Positions 1-13,650 of a stretch of DNA of 64,000 nt are shown in pieces. How positions within the stretch are numbered: the stretch's first letter is position 1; each line of letters opens with the position of its first letter. The position numbers were made by a program, and so were the translations under genes. The stretch is from Elgaria multicarinata webbii (taxonomy: Eukaryota; Chordata; Lepidosauria; Squamata; Anguidae), in contig NC_086188.1 in NCBI RefSeq assembly GCF_023053635.1, forward strand, positions 756,501-820,500, in the 5' to 3' direction. A model generated the notes under the pieces. The model searched no databases and was not told the origin of the DNA. It worked only from the letters and a program-made list of their open reading frames with translations.

Positions 1-531
1 CCGAACGAACATCAGTGCAGACGGCCGTGAGCCTCCCAGAGAGAACGGCACCCACTCAGAGGTTCAAAGGAAAGGGGAAGTTTGAACAGACAAGAATTCC
101 CACACTGGCAAAGACGTTGCCAATCAGCCAGCCAGCCTCACAATGCGCCTTTTGTGCTGCTCCCGCAGGCTCCCCCGACAAAGGGCCCACTTGTGAGTCT
201 CACTGCTCACCAGGAAGAAGGAAGGAGGGGGGGGGGAAGAGAAACCTCCTACCCCACCACAAATTGCAGCCAGAGCGACACAAAGGATGAGGCAGGCAGA
301 AACAGGCCTCGGTCCCAAGGGGAGAAAGGCCCTTTTTGCAGTTCCGAAACAAAGAAGCCAAACCAAACACCAATTCATTGATACTCATTTCTAAATATTG
401 AAGATTGCACAAATGAAGAAATCCATCGAAGTGTGGGGCGGGGGGGCGCTTTTAGGAACAAGGCGCCCGGCGCCCCTCCCACGGCTCCTGTTTGATCTGA
501 GAGGGTGCTGGCGCTCCACGGGCCGCGCCGC
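1..531 (-). other. ANAPC5 3' flank / probable 3' UTR
   Basis: This lies immediately after the ANAPC5 stop. I see no exon and no AATAAA or ATTAAA on the minus strand, so the transcript end could not be placed and may lie outside the window. Confidence 0.4.
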
Positions 532-746
532 TCACGGAAAAGCGTTGATCAAGGGGGCGCCACGGGCGGGGAGCTCCTGGTGCAGCTGCCGAAAGAGCAT
601 GGCGCACTGGTTCCTCTCCTGGGTCTTGCCCAGGCTGTGGGAGAGCCGGGCCTGGAGATAAAGGACGTCCCGGAGCTGCTCTTTGCAGCCCACCTTGGCA
701 AAGTAGGTCTTGGCTTCGTGGAGGTTCAGGATAGCCGACTCCAGAG
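532..746 (-). CDS. ANAPC5: ANAPC5 coding exon 17 with stop
   Basis: Encodes residues 686-756, ALESAILNLHEAKTYFAKVG through CAMLFRQLHQELPARGAPLI to the TGA at 532-534. The C-terminus (NAFP) is slightly longer than the human NHL. Confidence 0.96.
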
Positions 747-3700
747 CTGCGGGAGAAGGACAGCCGAGGCTGAAAGGGATCCTCGCTGGTGCTTCTAAAC
801 CGCTCAATCGCCTACGTTCCCCGGGCAGCGGACACGGCGTGAAGAAAAGCCCTCCCTCTTGCGGGCCCGTCCACAAAACGGACAGGCAGATGAGGCACAG
901 GGCCCGAGAGCTTTGCGGGGCGCTCTGCCGAAAGGAACGGGTCTCTGCACCACGGAAAACCCAAACCGAAAGGGACCCGGCCGCCGAGTGGATACAGCGG
1001 GGGGATTCAGCGTCTCCCCACGGTTCAGGAAGCCCCACGCACCTCCCAGAGGTCGGCCTCCTCAGCCACCTGCTGAATTGACTGATAGAACTGATCTCCC
1101 AGCCTTTCGGCACCTACAAGTACAAATCTGTGTCCCCAGGGCAGCTAAGGCATTAGCAAGAAACCATGAAAGGGCAAGAAAAATACAACAAAACGAAACA
1201 AGTCACACAAATTAAGGCAAACTAAAAACACTGTCTATTCTAGCAGACAGGAAAGATAAAAATAGCTCAAACTTGGACACGCAAATGTACGCGTACCACA
1301 GGCCTGAGCGAACAGGGAAGCTTCTGCCTGTGGGCTGAACGGCAGTCACAAGAGTGCCGCTGTGGGGAGGCCCTCCCAAAGGTGAGGAGCCACCACCAAA
1401 AAGTCTCCCCCAACACCACAGTAGCTCCCGTTGAGCTTCTGGGGTTAAAAAGCAACCCTCCCTATGACACAGCTTGGCCATTTTATTTGCATTCTAGCAA
1501 TTGTGAACTGCCTTTTGCCCTCCTTTCTTTAAAGGGTAGGGGGCAAGATATATTTTGAAATAAACCAATGAATGAAACGCCCTGCCCGTGGTGAGAAATA
1601 ACCCCAGGAGGGCCCCCCCGCAGGCTCTGTGGAAGGGTCCCCGCACGCAAGGGCCTCTTACCTTCGGCCTTCTTCTGGGGCCCGTAGGAGGCTGCAGAGG
1701 CCACCTGGCACTTGGCCACCAGGAACATGGCGGCCCCTTTGTCCAGCAGGGCTCCGTGGGCCAGGATGGGCTCGATCGCCATGTGCAGGATGCTCAGCGC
1801 TTGCTCAGGGATACCCAGGATGAGCTGGAAGGGAGGGGTAAAGCCCCCCCAGGAGAAACGTTACTCTGAGGCGGCCACCGGCCAGCTAAGGCTGCTTCCG
1901 TGGGGCAGAACAGCCATGATGCGACGCCACCTTGCTGGCTTTGCGCCGCGGGGGCTGTCCTCCCGCTTCAAGAGCCGGAGCGGCTGCCCGGGGCTGCCCC
2001 TCTCTCCCCCGCTGCCTTCGCATCTGGCCCTCCAGACTGGCCCTTGCCCCGGGGCCCTTGGCGTGGGCCCTTGGCGGCCACCAGCCCAGGCCCGCACCTG
2101 GCTGAAGTCATGAAGCGGCCGTGCGCTCCCTCCTCCCGCTGCCGCCCAGTGGCGAATTTGGCACTGCAAGCTCTTTGGGCAGGGGGTTGTCCTCCTCAAA
2201 AAGGCAGGAGGGAGGAGAAAAGGCGGTTGGCAACTGCCGCCAGGAGGAGGGGCCGCCAGGAGGAGGGGCCGCCAGGAGGAGGGGCCGCCAGGAGGAGGGG
2301 CCGCCCCAACCTGCAGCCCGCGGAGCAGGCCGCCCTGAGGGGGAAGACGCGCCGGCCCCTTCTCCCAGGCCTGCGAAAGGCGTCCGTCCCTCCTCGCTCC
2401 TTCCTCCTTGCGCGTCGCGCCTTTTGAGGTCGCGGGCAGAGACCGTGCTTTGTAATTGATTATGTGCAAACCGCAGGCAGCCTTTTTGGCTGAGGAGCAG
2501 CATGAAAATCCTTCCGAGACAGGAAGACTAAATAACGCATCTGAGCCACAAATACCTGGGAGAAAGCCAAGTGGAGGAGGGTTTCGGAGGCCAAATACTG
2601 GAGGCGGTACTCCCGGGCGAGGGCCAGCGCCTGCAGCAAGACGGGCAGCGCGATCGTGTGGCACAGGGACCGCCGGTAGAGCCCCGCGATGGACAGGAGC
2701 ACGCTAACCACACGGAAGGGCGGGCGGGCGGGCGAGAGAGACGCAGGAAGGGAAAAGCCATCGCTGCGTGAGGAGGGGGGGAAGCCGCGGTGGCCGTGCC
2801 CACCCCGGCCCCTGTTAAGCAGCCGCCCACGGAGCAGCGGGAGCGCCAGCCCATTCTCATTCAAAGAGCAGAGGAGGAGGAGGAGGAAGAGGAGGAGGAG
2901 GAGGAGGAAGAGGAGAAGAGCACTCCGCGCCAGAGAGGAAGCAGCGTGAGATTTGACTGAAGCCTTGCCCAACCTGGCGCCCTCCAGATGTGTTGGACTA
3001 CAACTCCCATTATCCCCAGCCAGCACCCAGAGGGCCCTGGACCAGGGAAGGCTGTCCCCGAGAAAGCAGAGCCCCCCATGCGCCCCCGACACCAACGTCT
3101 GCACAAATCCATTCCCCATCCCCGCTTGGAGAGCCGTCGCCGTCCAGTTGAGGCGCCAGCTCCGCTCGGCCACCCTGCCGGGAGCAGGAGTGCGGAGAGG
3201 GCCCCGAGGAGGCCAAGCAGGCAGGCCGGGAGCCCCGGGAGAGGCCCTCACGGCGCCCCACCCCGTACCTAATCACCATCTCGTTGTTCTTTGTTTTCTG
3301 GCAGTGAATCAGGAGCCGCTGCAGGAGCCTGTGGGCCTCGGACATCTGGTTCTGCGCTTTCAGCAGGACGGCTTTTCTGGAAGACGGAACACAAAGGTGG
3401 ACGTCTGTGGCCAGGCGGGCGCCAGCCTGCGGCCCAAGCGACGCGCTCTTAACTCGGGGTCCTTTCCAGGGGAGCGCCCCCTCTCCCCCTAGACATCAAA
3501 GGGATGCCCATGTGCCACTGTGCTCAAGGCTGGATGGTGCCCACGGCTTTATTTCATCTGGCCTGGGTGTCTGCCTGCCGCTCCTCTTCCAGCGCGTGAG
3601 CTGCCCACGGGCCTGACGGCCCTCCGCCCCGAAGAGCGACAATCAAGACCGCTGAGCCTTGAGGGCGCCATCCTGGGCAGGTCGAGAGAGAAAAAAGGCC

Positions 3701-6700
3701 CCGCTAGCATGGGGCTGGAGGCCTTTTCCTCCGGTCTAAAGACACCTAGGGTGGCGCCTTTAACCTCAAGGTCAGCTCTCAGGTGAAAGAGCCTGACAGG
3801 CGGGAGCCTTGATCTTTTCTGGTCAAACTCTGGGCTCTGGGACCTAGAACCATTTCCCTTCCATCTGGGGGCCTCCTGGGGGCGCCCTCCTGCTCCAGCC
3901 CCCGGCCTCCCTGCCGAAGGAAGGACGACGGAGCCGGCGATGGGGGCAGCTGCTGCCAACTCAGAGGAAACAAGGCTGGGTCAGAGCGCCAGACGGCTGG
4001 AGCAGGCGGCTTCCGAAGGGGGGCGCTCTCCTTCGCCTTTGGGAAACGCAGCCCCCTCCTAGCCCTCGGGGCTGCCAAGTGCGGGGGTCTGATGCAGGGC
4101 ACCCACACAAGGAGGGCGCAGGGCAGCGAGGCTTCCGGCAACTCCAGAGGCAGGCAGGCAGGCAGGCAGGGGTGCGACGGGATTACGCAGGAGAAACGCA
4201 TGAAAAGAGGCCGGCTTTGCGTTCTGAAGGGCCCTTTTTAAAAATGCTCCCCCCACAGCGTCAGCAGGGCTCAGAAGGAGCAGATCACACGAAAAGAAAA
4301 AGCACGTCCAGAGCACGCCCACCCATCCACCCCGCATTATCCCAGAGGCATTTTAATCCCACGTGAAGACTAATCCCGCTCTGACGGCCCTCAAGAGAGG
4401 CCCTTTGTTCCCCCGCCGGCTTGCGGCCTCGTTACCTGTACACCCCCTCGGTGCTGCTCAGGGCCGTGATCCCCGCCACGAGCGCATCGGCCACGTGGCA
4501 TTTGCCGTCGTTCATGGCTCGGTCGAACTGGATCTTCTGATCAAACAGCATCCAGAGCTGGGCGAGAAGCACGTCGGGGTCAGGGCAGGGTTCTCGCACA
4601 GGACGTCCACGATGCCCACGCTGGCACGCACTGCCAAAGCACAGCCTGGAGGTGGCCAAGGTGGGGACGCTGCACCGCAGGGCGGGGCATTCATTCTTAA
4701 AGGAAGGGCCCGTGGTGTGTGTGTGTGTGTGTGGGAATCCGGTCCTGGCCACATCATAACGGATAGGCGGCTCTTTCACGGCCCGAGGGCCGGATTCCAA
4801 TGGTGGGCGGGGCGAGAGGCCAAAGGTGGGCGGGGCCCCAAGTACCAGCACACTGCCCGAGCGCACCGTCTGAAGACGGGGTCTCACCTGGGCATGCTGG
4901 CTGTTAGGAGGAAACCTCTCCTTCAGGTGCTTCAGTATTTCAGAGGCGGCTGTGAAATAGCCCTGGCACACAAAAGGACAGGCGGGAGCAAACGGTCAAG
5001 ACAAGAGATCTCGAGGTCTGCAGGAACTTCAACGCTTTAACTGCAAAAAGAAAGAAGGGAAGCCCAGGGGACGACGGGGCAGGTCCCACAGGTCCCACGG
5101 AAAGAGACCGAAAAGCCCTGAAACTGAGGCTGGGACCACGTGGCCCTCGGGAGTTCTATCTGCCAATTCGCTGATCCGTTTCCACTCTGCCTTTTCCCCA
5201 AGGGCCCACGAGGTGCTTTGCAAGAGAAATCAAAACACGCGCTAAAAGGCAAAAGGGATGGAAACGGCAGGTGGCAACAAACGCCTCCTTGGGCTGGTCC
5301 CCTTCAGCTGATGCAGGCATGGACATTTTTAACCAGTTTCTTCACCCCAGGAGCTGCTGCAGAACAGGGGGAGACCCAGAGCAGAGCCCACGCAGGGATT
5401 TGGGCCCTTCCTGCATGACGCCCTGCCACAAGGGAAGCTGCGCCCGAGAGAGCCCGCCCGCCCGCCCGGCCCCCACCTGTTCCGCGTGCAGTTCGGCCAG
5501 GTGGCACAGCACCACCGCAAAGGACTCGGTGTTGTTCTGCTGGACGCCCACGTTCACGGCCTCCAGGCTGTTCATGCTCAGGAGCACCTGGGCCTGCTGG
5601 AGCGCCATGGTGCTAGAGCAAGAGGAAGAGGGGCAAGCCTCAGCCAACGGCCACGGACCCAGCGCCTGGGCCAGGGCCGCAGTGCCCCCCCTCCAGGCTC
5701 GCCGCGCAGAACCAGGGGAACCCTGGGCCAGCAGCAGAAGCGGACTGCTGCGACCAAACGCCGCGCCCCTGCGGACCGCCCGGGGCACGTCCTCTGGCTG
5801 CCCTGGTTGCAGGGAGGGCTGAAAAGCGCCGCAGGGTGCGGAGTCCACGCGCGCCCGGCCCCTTCTGCCGTGTGAGGTTTCAACAGGCTTTCCCGACGTG
5901 GGGCCCTCCGGATGCTGTGGACTACGGCTTCCATCATGCCCGACTGGATGGGGATAATGGAAGCTGTAGACCACAGCCTCCGGAGAGCCCCAGCTCGGGG
6001 AAGGGAGGCCCTCGCGCCTCCAGGAATAACCGTTGCGCTCATACCGTTGTCTAAACAAGTTTGTCAGGTTTAGAAAGAACGAGCCCAGAGATTACGTAGG
6101 AAGCTGAGCGCTGTGGCCCGCGGCCGCCTCCCTCGGTTTTCTGCGCTCCCGCCGGCCCAGAGCCCTGATCCGTACCTGCGGCCGTACAGCCTCCAAACGG
6201 CTGCCTTCTGGGCGATGCTGATGTCGATGAGCTCAGACAAGCTGTGCTTCCAGTGCAGGAGGTCGGCGTCCTTGAGGGCATCCATGAGCTTGTTGGCCGT
6301 CTTGCCTGCGAAAGCGCGTCGCTGAACCAAGGACTGGATCCCCAGGGAAGCTAAATACTGGCGACGGGGAAGGAAGGCAGAGTGGGGAGGAGCGCGGTTG
6401 GGAAAGGGGGAGGCGGTGGTCGACGGGGTGGGGTGGGGTGGACGTCCAGAGCCACGTTCGCGAGCGCCACGCCGCCCGGGTGACCGTCGCTTCCCCCGCA
6501 AACCCACGTTCCGACCGGGCGTGGGCATCTGCGTGTGGCATCCGGTTTTTATACAGATGGATGAGAGAAGGGTGCGAGAGACGTACCGGCAACCCAAAGT
6601 ATACAGCTTTCTTCACGGAGTGCTCCAGGAGGACGCAGCTGTCCGATTTTTGCTGCTCCAAGATGTACAGCCAGCTCTGGCAAAAGAGGAAGGAAGGAAG

Positions 6701-9700
6701 GAAGGAAGGGGAAAGTGCAAAACAAATTGACAAACGAAATGTAGGGTCCTAATGGTGCCCCGTGCTGGCTGCAGATGATGGGAGTGATGGGTCCATCAGA
6801 CCTGGGGCAGCCTCAGGGAGCTGCAGTTCCAGGACCTGGCCGTGGCGGAGGCCGGCCCGCCCGCCCACCAGGGCACCCCAGGCTTCTGTGATAGAATGAA
6901 GGGTGCGATCCTGTGCAAGAAAACCCTACGACTCCCAGCAGACTCCAACCAGCCACGCTGTCTGGGGCAGGCTGGGAGTGCGAAGACTTTTCCCCCTGCC
7001 GAAACAAGCCTGGGATTGGGCCCTAGGGCAGGCGCTCCTCCTCCTCCTCATTGTATGAAGGCTTCCCGGACATGGCTGAAAAGGCATTTTTTAAAAATAA
7101 ATAAATCAATAAATCACAAAACTATAAAAGCCGGGATTTTTGCCAGAACAGATTGAGAATCCAGCTTCACCTCTACAGATGCTTCAGCTGCAATCCTGTA
7201 CACACTTCTGTGGGAGCCAGGCCTCCTGACCTCCAGGGGACTTATTCTAGTGCAGACGTGCACAGGACGCAGCTGTGGCCCGTCCAGCCCGTTTAAGGTG
7301 GGGAGAGGAACTTGTGGCCCTCCAGAAGTTGGTGGACTACAATGCCCATCATCTCTTGCCATTGGCTATGCTGGCTGGCGCAGCTGGGAGTCGCTGTCCG
7401 ACAACCTCTGGCGGGCCACGCGGTGCTCAGCCCCGCAGTAAAGGGACGCAGCCCAAGCACCCTTTCGCCCCGGGGTCACGCCTGAGGAGGAGGAGCGGCT
7501 GAAAAACCAAACACACCAGTTGCTTAAGGCAGCCTTAAGCTGGATGCCCTCCAGGGGTGTTGGACTACAAGTCCTAGCATGCTGAGAGTTGCAGCCCAGC
7601 ACATCTGGAGGTGCCCCGTTGGGAAAGGCTGGTTTAAGGGCCGGTTTTCGCAACCCCCCCTCAGCCCCAGCCAGCGTGTGGTCAAGGGTGATGGGAGAGT
7701 GACAGTCCCCCCCCCTTCTGCAGGGCGCCTGCCCCGGAGCGGGGTCAAATGCCCCTGAGCGGAAGTGGTCAGGACTTGCAGAAGATGTCCAGCCGGCCTG
7801 GCGCTGAAAGCGCACGGCAAGTAAGACCCGTTTGGCGCCTCTGTGGCCGAAGCGTGGGAAGCCCAGGCGGCAAGAGGCGCTGCGGCCCCTTTGCTGGGAA
7901 GCGGCTCACCAAGCAGTGCTGAAGGCAGACATGGTCGTTGGACTCCTGGGCGATCCGGATGGCTTCCTGCAGGGCCAGCTCAGCCTGCTGGCTGCAACCG
8001 AGAGAAACACAGCAACCGTCACGGAAAGTGGTGGGAGGGCGGGGGCCAGGGGGGCAACCATCCCGCCCCACCCCTGGCAGCTTCAGGGGCTTCGTGGAGG
8101 CCATCATGGGCTTCTCACAACGTTCGCCATCCATCATTCCCCCCCCCCACCACCATGGGCCTCTGGGAAAGCAGCTGGCTGGTTCTATGTGCCAATGGCG
8201 GTGGGTGGGTGGGTGGGTGGGGGAGAATTCCACTTCTAATTGGCAGGACACCCTGACACCTTCACACCAGAAGGACAACTTCCTCCCTCCCTTTCGGAAG
8301 AGACTCCCTGCGTTGCTTACCTGGAGGCCTCTTCTGCTCCTGGACTTCCTCCCCGCAGAACTTTTAATGCCCTTCCGATTCCCTCCTCCTTTCCCCTCCC
8401 ATCTCTCTTACTACTCCTAGATGCTTGACAGTAAGCGTCAAAAATGTCCCCCTCCCCTTCCCCCCCCACTGGGAGGACTGCAAGCCGTTATTTGATTGCT
8501 GCTACTTTAAAGACAGAAATATTGGTTGTTGTTCTTAAAAAACACCTATGAATAGTAACCCTAATAATAACAGCTATCTTAATAGTAGTAAGAGTAACAG
8601 CCGCCTCCGCCATGCAACGGCTGTGACCGGCATCCAGGGCGCTGAGGAGGGCAGCAGCGGAGCAGGTGCCGCTGTGCCCAGGCGCTCCTCCCATCCCCGT
8701 TCCCCAGCTCTTTCCAGACACTCTTCTGGCGCCAGGACAAGAAGATGTCGCGGGCGTAGAAAGAGCGGCTGGAAGCAAATCCTGAGGCGGCTGGGAAGCC
8801 TGGGGGGCGGATGGGGCACATGCCGACATCGGCAGGGGGAGGACCAGCGCGCCGACTCACTAGTGGCCGAAGCGGCAGTGCAGGGCGGCCAGGTTCAGAG
8901 CGGCGTATCTCAGGCTCCGCCCGTAGCCCTCGTCGCCGTTGCTTTTGCTGTCTGCGCCGGTAAGAATTAGCCGGTCGAAGTAATGAAGGAGGCTGTGCGT
9001 GGAGCTGAAGACATCCTGGACTCGAAGGCTGTTTAAGTAGCTCAAATAATGCTGGGAACGAACAAGAGCAAACTGGCTCTGGGTACAAGTCGCTGCAAAA
9101 GGCCACGCTAAAAACACAGCGCGTGCGTGCGTGCGTGCGTGCATGCATGCGGTATCTGGGGGGATTGCTTGAACAGAGCCGAGGGCCTGCAGTGCAAGAT
9201 CTGGCAGGCAGCTTCGAACACAGACACTCTCAGCCTTCCTCACCTCTGCAGTTCCCGAACACACGGACGCACGCACGCACGCGCCTCTCTTCTCTGCCCA
9301 TTTTCTCTCTGCTTCCTTTTCCAACATCTTCTTCCTCTGGCATTCTCCTTTCCTCCCCCTCCTTCTTCTGGACCGGCGCCTTTTCCAACATGCTGTCCCG
9401 GCATCCCTCACTAATCCCCGATTCCCGCTGCCTTCCCAGGCCCCCTCCTTCACTTGTGCCTGCCTTGCCCTCTCTTTAGGACCTGAGCACCTCAAACAAT
9501 GGCAGCTCTTCTGTGACTCTAGGGCAGCTCAGCCAGTAAGAGCCAGAGGCTTCATCACTACCACCAACACCACCTTGCTTAGCTACTAAGTCTTAGCACG
9601 TTACAATATGGATGATGCCGGACAGGGAAGGTGGGGGGAAGGAGGGGAAACCAAACCAAACCAAACCAGACCTACCGCTTCAGCAAAATCTGGGTTAAAT

Positions 9701-12700
9701 TTTAACAAGTTGTTGAGCTCCTTTTGTAAAGATGCGGGAGAGAGCGCTTTTGTCTCATCGTTTTTCAGTAAAGACGCCTGGAATTGAATTAAAAACCCTG
9801 TCATTTGAGTGAGCGGGGAAAGAGAAGTGTGAATTCACTGGAATTAAAAAAATCACTTAATTTTATTATCACCACAGCAACGGAACCCTTCTGCGTTGGG
9901 AAGAAAAGCAACCAACAGCACGTTTATAAATTACCATGGAGAGATTTAGCCAAAGCTTCGTTATAATATGCTCAAAAGAGAGAGAGAGAGAGAGAGAGAC
10001 TCTCGCTAATTTGATTACACGAGATGAAAAGGCTGGCTTAAGGGATTTCAGGAAGAATGCCTCTCAAACGCATCTTTAATTCAAGCACCCAGAAGCCAAC
10101 ACGACTGCATTTGGGTTAGCTGAAGGATCGCCTGCACACGTTAAGATTAGCAATGCAAATCCTTCTCATGTAACCATCTTTGAGGGTGGTGAAGTGTGGA
10201 GGGCAGGTACTCAGAAGAGGACCTTTTCCACAGCCCCCCCCCCGACCTCTGACAGGGGTGGCCATTGGGGCTCCATCCCAGGAAGGCCCAGAAGACTCAC
10301 TCACTCATTTCTTCTGGCCTTCTCCTGAGTATGCTGCATTGGACAGTTCTAGGTTTTTAGCTACAATTGCTCCTGTGGATTGTGGGGTGGGGTGAGAAGA
10401 AAAAGCCCAATACACCGCCCCCCCCCCCGGGTATACAGAACCAGCTGCATGGTTCTGGGAATCTAGTTCAGGGCTGTTGTTTAAGCAAAATGTTTACAGG
10501 ATAATCCTATATACATCTACCCAGAGGTAAGTCTCTCTGAATTCAGTTTTAGAGGCCCAGTTCGCACATTTTTAAAATTCTGCGTTATTGTTACATGCAA
10601 ACTGGGACATATCCTGGCTTTCTGAAAGACATATATATACCCTCAAGATTCTTATAAATAATATCAAATCTCTTGCAAACAAAAATACTTAAAAACATTT
10701 TTTTATAAACAGTAGGTTTGTAAAAGTTAAGCAGTAAACATAAAAGCAACAGTAAAAAACAGTAAGAACAGTAAAACCCACTTTAAAATTCTCAGTAAAA
10801 CAAATGCCTAGAAAGGATTGGGAAAACACATCTGGGGAGGTTGAGAGCTGGGCACCATCGCAGAAAAGGGCCCCTCGCTAGCAGCCACAGGCCCAGCTTC
10901 TGGGGTCAGAACCACCGAGAGATTGTATTGCATTCAGTGGCAGACAAATGCCACCAATGCATGTGGGGAAACGCCTCCACAGACATCTCCTGTGATGGAC
11001 AGGCTTCATCTTAACAATGAACATACCTGCTGGGAGAGGAAGTATTCTGCTTGCTTCTGTGAAAGTGGCCCATTGCAAGATATTTCTTCCTCCCTTGAAA
11101 TGGAACAAAAGACCCACTGTGAAATTTCTTTAAAATGCTACAATGCATATAAGACGCAAAGAGAGCCGTGAGGGTCCAGAAGAAAAAAAAACCCCTACAG
11201 AATTCAGAATTGGGCAATACAATCAAAACATGACAAAACAGTGGGCAAGCTTTCGAGTTCTCCAGAACCCTTCATCAGGAGAGCGATTTTTGCATTTGCA
11301 CCAGATATTATTTGTCCTGCAATGCGAACTTCTTATACCTTTATAAAACCGAACACGTATCTATATATTGAAAGAAGAGACCAAGGGCGCAATGCAGGCT
11401 TAGGCAGCAAAAAGTCCCACAGCTCCCCGCATTCCCCAGCCACCCATGCCGGAAGTTGTAGGCCTTCCTTTCTGTCTAAGCATGTGCAGGGTTTCTCCCG
11501 AAGGAGATGAGAGGGGACAACGGCATCAGCTGAACCCCTTTGTGGATCACGCTGTAAGGATTTCCCTATGAAATCATGGGGGAGTGTGTGGGTGGGTGTG
11601 CTGAGTTTTGCAAAGCAATCTGAGGAGTGACCTGAGAGGCCCGTCAAACTCTTCCTTCTCCATTTTCCCTTCCAGCTCGTCGCATTGAGTCAGCTCCATC
11701 TCACTCTCGTCTCCTCCGCTTTTCTTCTCATCGTTTTGGAAGTACTGCTGGAGAGCCGTGTAAAGCTTGTACACTTGGCTGAAGGAAAGCTTATTGTAGG
11801 CCAGGATCATGTGGCGCAGGAACAAGCCTACGGAGAGAGAAGACGGAGCCCATTGCTTCGAATGTGTATTTGCACCGGACCTGTCAGCTCCCGGTGCATT
11901 CAAACGGCACCATCTGGCCCATGTCTTGCAATACCCACTCCCACCGCTGTGGGGAGATATTCCCTATGCCAAGACAAATGTTCTCCATGCTAAAAAGAAC
12001 ACAAATAATCCAAATTTTGCACCAAGCAAAGGAGAATTTTGCGAGTTAAGAGAGTCTGTCACATTTAGCATACGCAGAGCAAATTATGCAAGTCATAGGG
12101 ATGGGTCAAAAGCTATGTTGGCCCTAAAGCCCCACCTCTAACCCCTTATTCAACCATGCTGAAGTAATGTCCATGTGCAGTATAGACACACTGGGAAACT
12201 GTGGCTGTGGGGGGGCTAAAAAAAGTCTGTGAAAATTATTATTGGATGCGCCAAGGTACACATCACATTCTCTCCAATGTGTGAAGCAGCCCTCAGTTCT
12301 GATAGCAGGAAAAGGGAAGATTTAGCCCATTACATCATGGTCCTACTGAGACCACGATGTAGGAAAGAGCTTGCTCCTACGCAGCAATCACTCAGGGGAA
12401 AACAACAACAACCTGAGCAGTGAGGATTAATGACTGTGCTGGAAACTTCTCTAGGATGCCCCCCAGCGACCATGGCTGGCTGAGAAATGCTGAGAATTGT
12501 AGGATTATTTTTCTTGTCTAAACATGCATACGAGTGTGCCCTTTGGATACTAAGCATTTCTCTTACCTACAACGCTTGTTTTGTGAACTTCTGGTTCCAT
12601 TCCACTGAATGCCTCTGAAAGGTCATCAAAGAATTGTTCCATATCTTTCAGTTCCCCTCCTGCCATCAGCTTTATCCTGCAAGTGAAACCAACACAGGAA

Positions 12701-13610
12701 GGCGTCCAATACCTGGTCAGGCTATTCTTCCATCTAGCCCAACGCTGTTTACACTGACGGGCAACGGCTCTCCAGAGGTCTCAGGCAGAGTCTTCCCAGC
12801 CATCTGCGACCTGGTCCTTTTCTTTCTTTTTTACCTGGTGATGCCGTGGATTGAACCCGGGGCTTTGTCCCTGAAGAGCACAGGTGCCTTACCCCCGGCC
12901 AGTGGACAGATTTAGAAGGGCTGGTAAATTCAACACATCCCTCAAGGATCACTTAACTCCGCAGGAAAATCATCAGCAGGTGATAGTGCTGCCAGTGATG
13001 AACTCTCACCTGAATGATGCCGACAGAAAGGGCACCCACAGACTTACCTAATTTGGACGGAGCTGGCTATCTGAGGGCAGCATTCTTCAACAGCTTTGAT
13101 CAATCGAGACAGCGCCATGTCAGGCCCCTAAATAAAGCCCGGGTAAAATGACATCAGCTCCCACACCTGTACCTTCACCACAATAGTACCTTCACTCCTT
13201 CCTATCTTTCCTCTCTCATCTCACACTATTGCCCCGCTCGTGCTCTTCGCTCCTCTGATGCCATGTTTCTCACCTGCCCAAGGGTCTCTACTTCCCTTGC
13301 TCGGCTTCGTCCATTTTCTTCCGCTGCCCCTTACGCCTGGAACGCTCTTCCAGAACATTTGAGAACTACAAGTTCAACTGCAGCTTTTAAAGCTCAGCTA
13401 AAAACTTTTCTTTTTTCTAAAGCTTTTAAAACTTGATTTTGTTCTGACTTTTATACTGTTAGTTTTACCCTACCCTGTGCCTGTTTGGTGCATTCTCTTC
13501 CCCTCCTTATTGTTTTATTATGATTTTATTAGAATGTAAGCCTATGCGGCAGGGTCTTGCTATTTTATTGTTTTACTCTGTACAGCACCATGTACATTGA
13601 TGGTGCTATA

Positions 13611-13650
<40 letters not shown>

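Noticed and set aside
2237-2303. Regularly spaced repeats that could suggest a CRISPR array
   Set aside because: The units are contiguous with no spacers, in an intron of a eukaryotic gene. It is a minisatellite.
1861-2664. A 267-codon minus-strand frame spanning ANAPC5 exon 15
   Set aside because: Only 2556-2703 matches ANAPC5. The rest is intron containing the 16-bp minisatellite.
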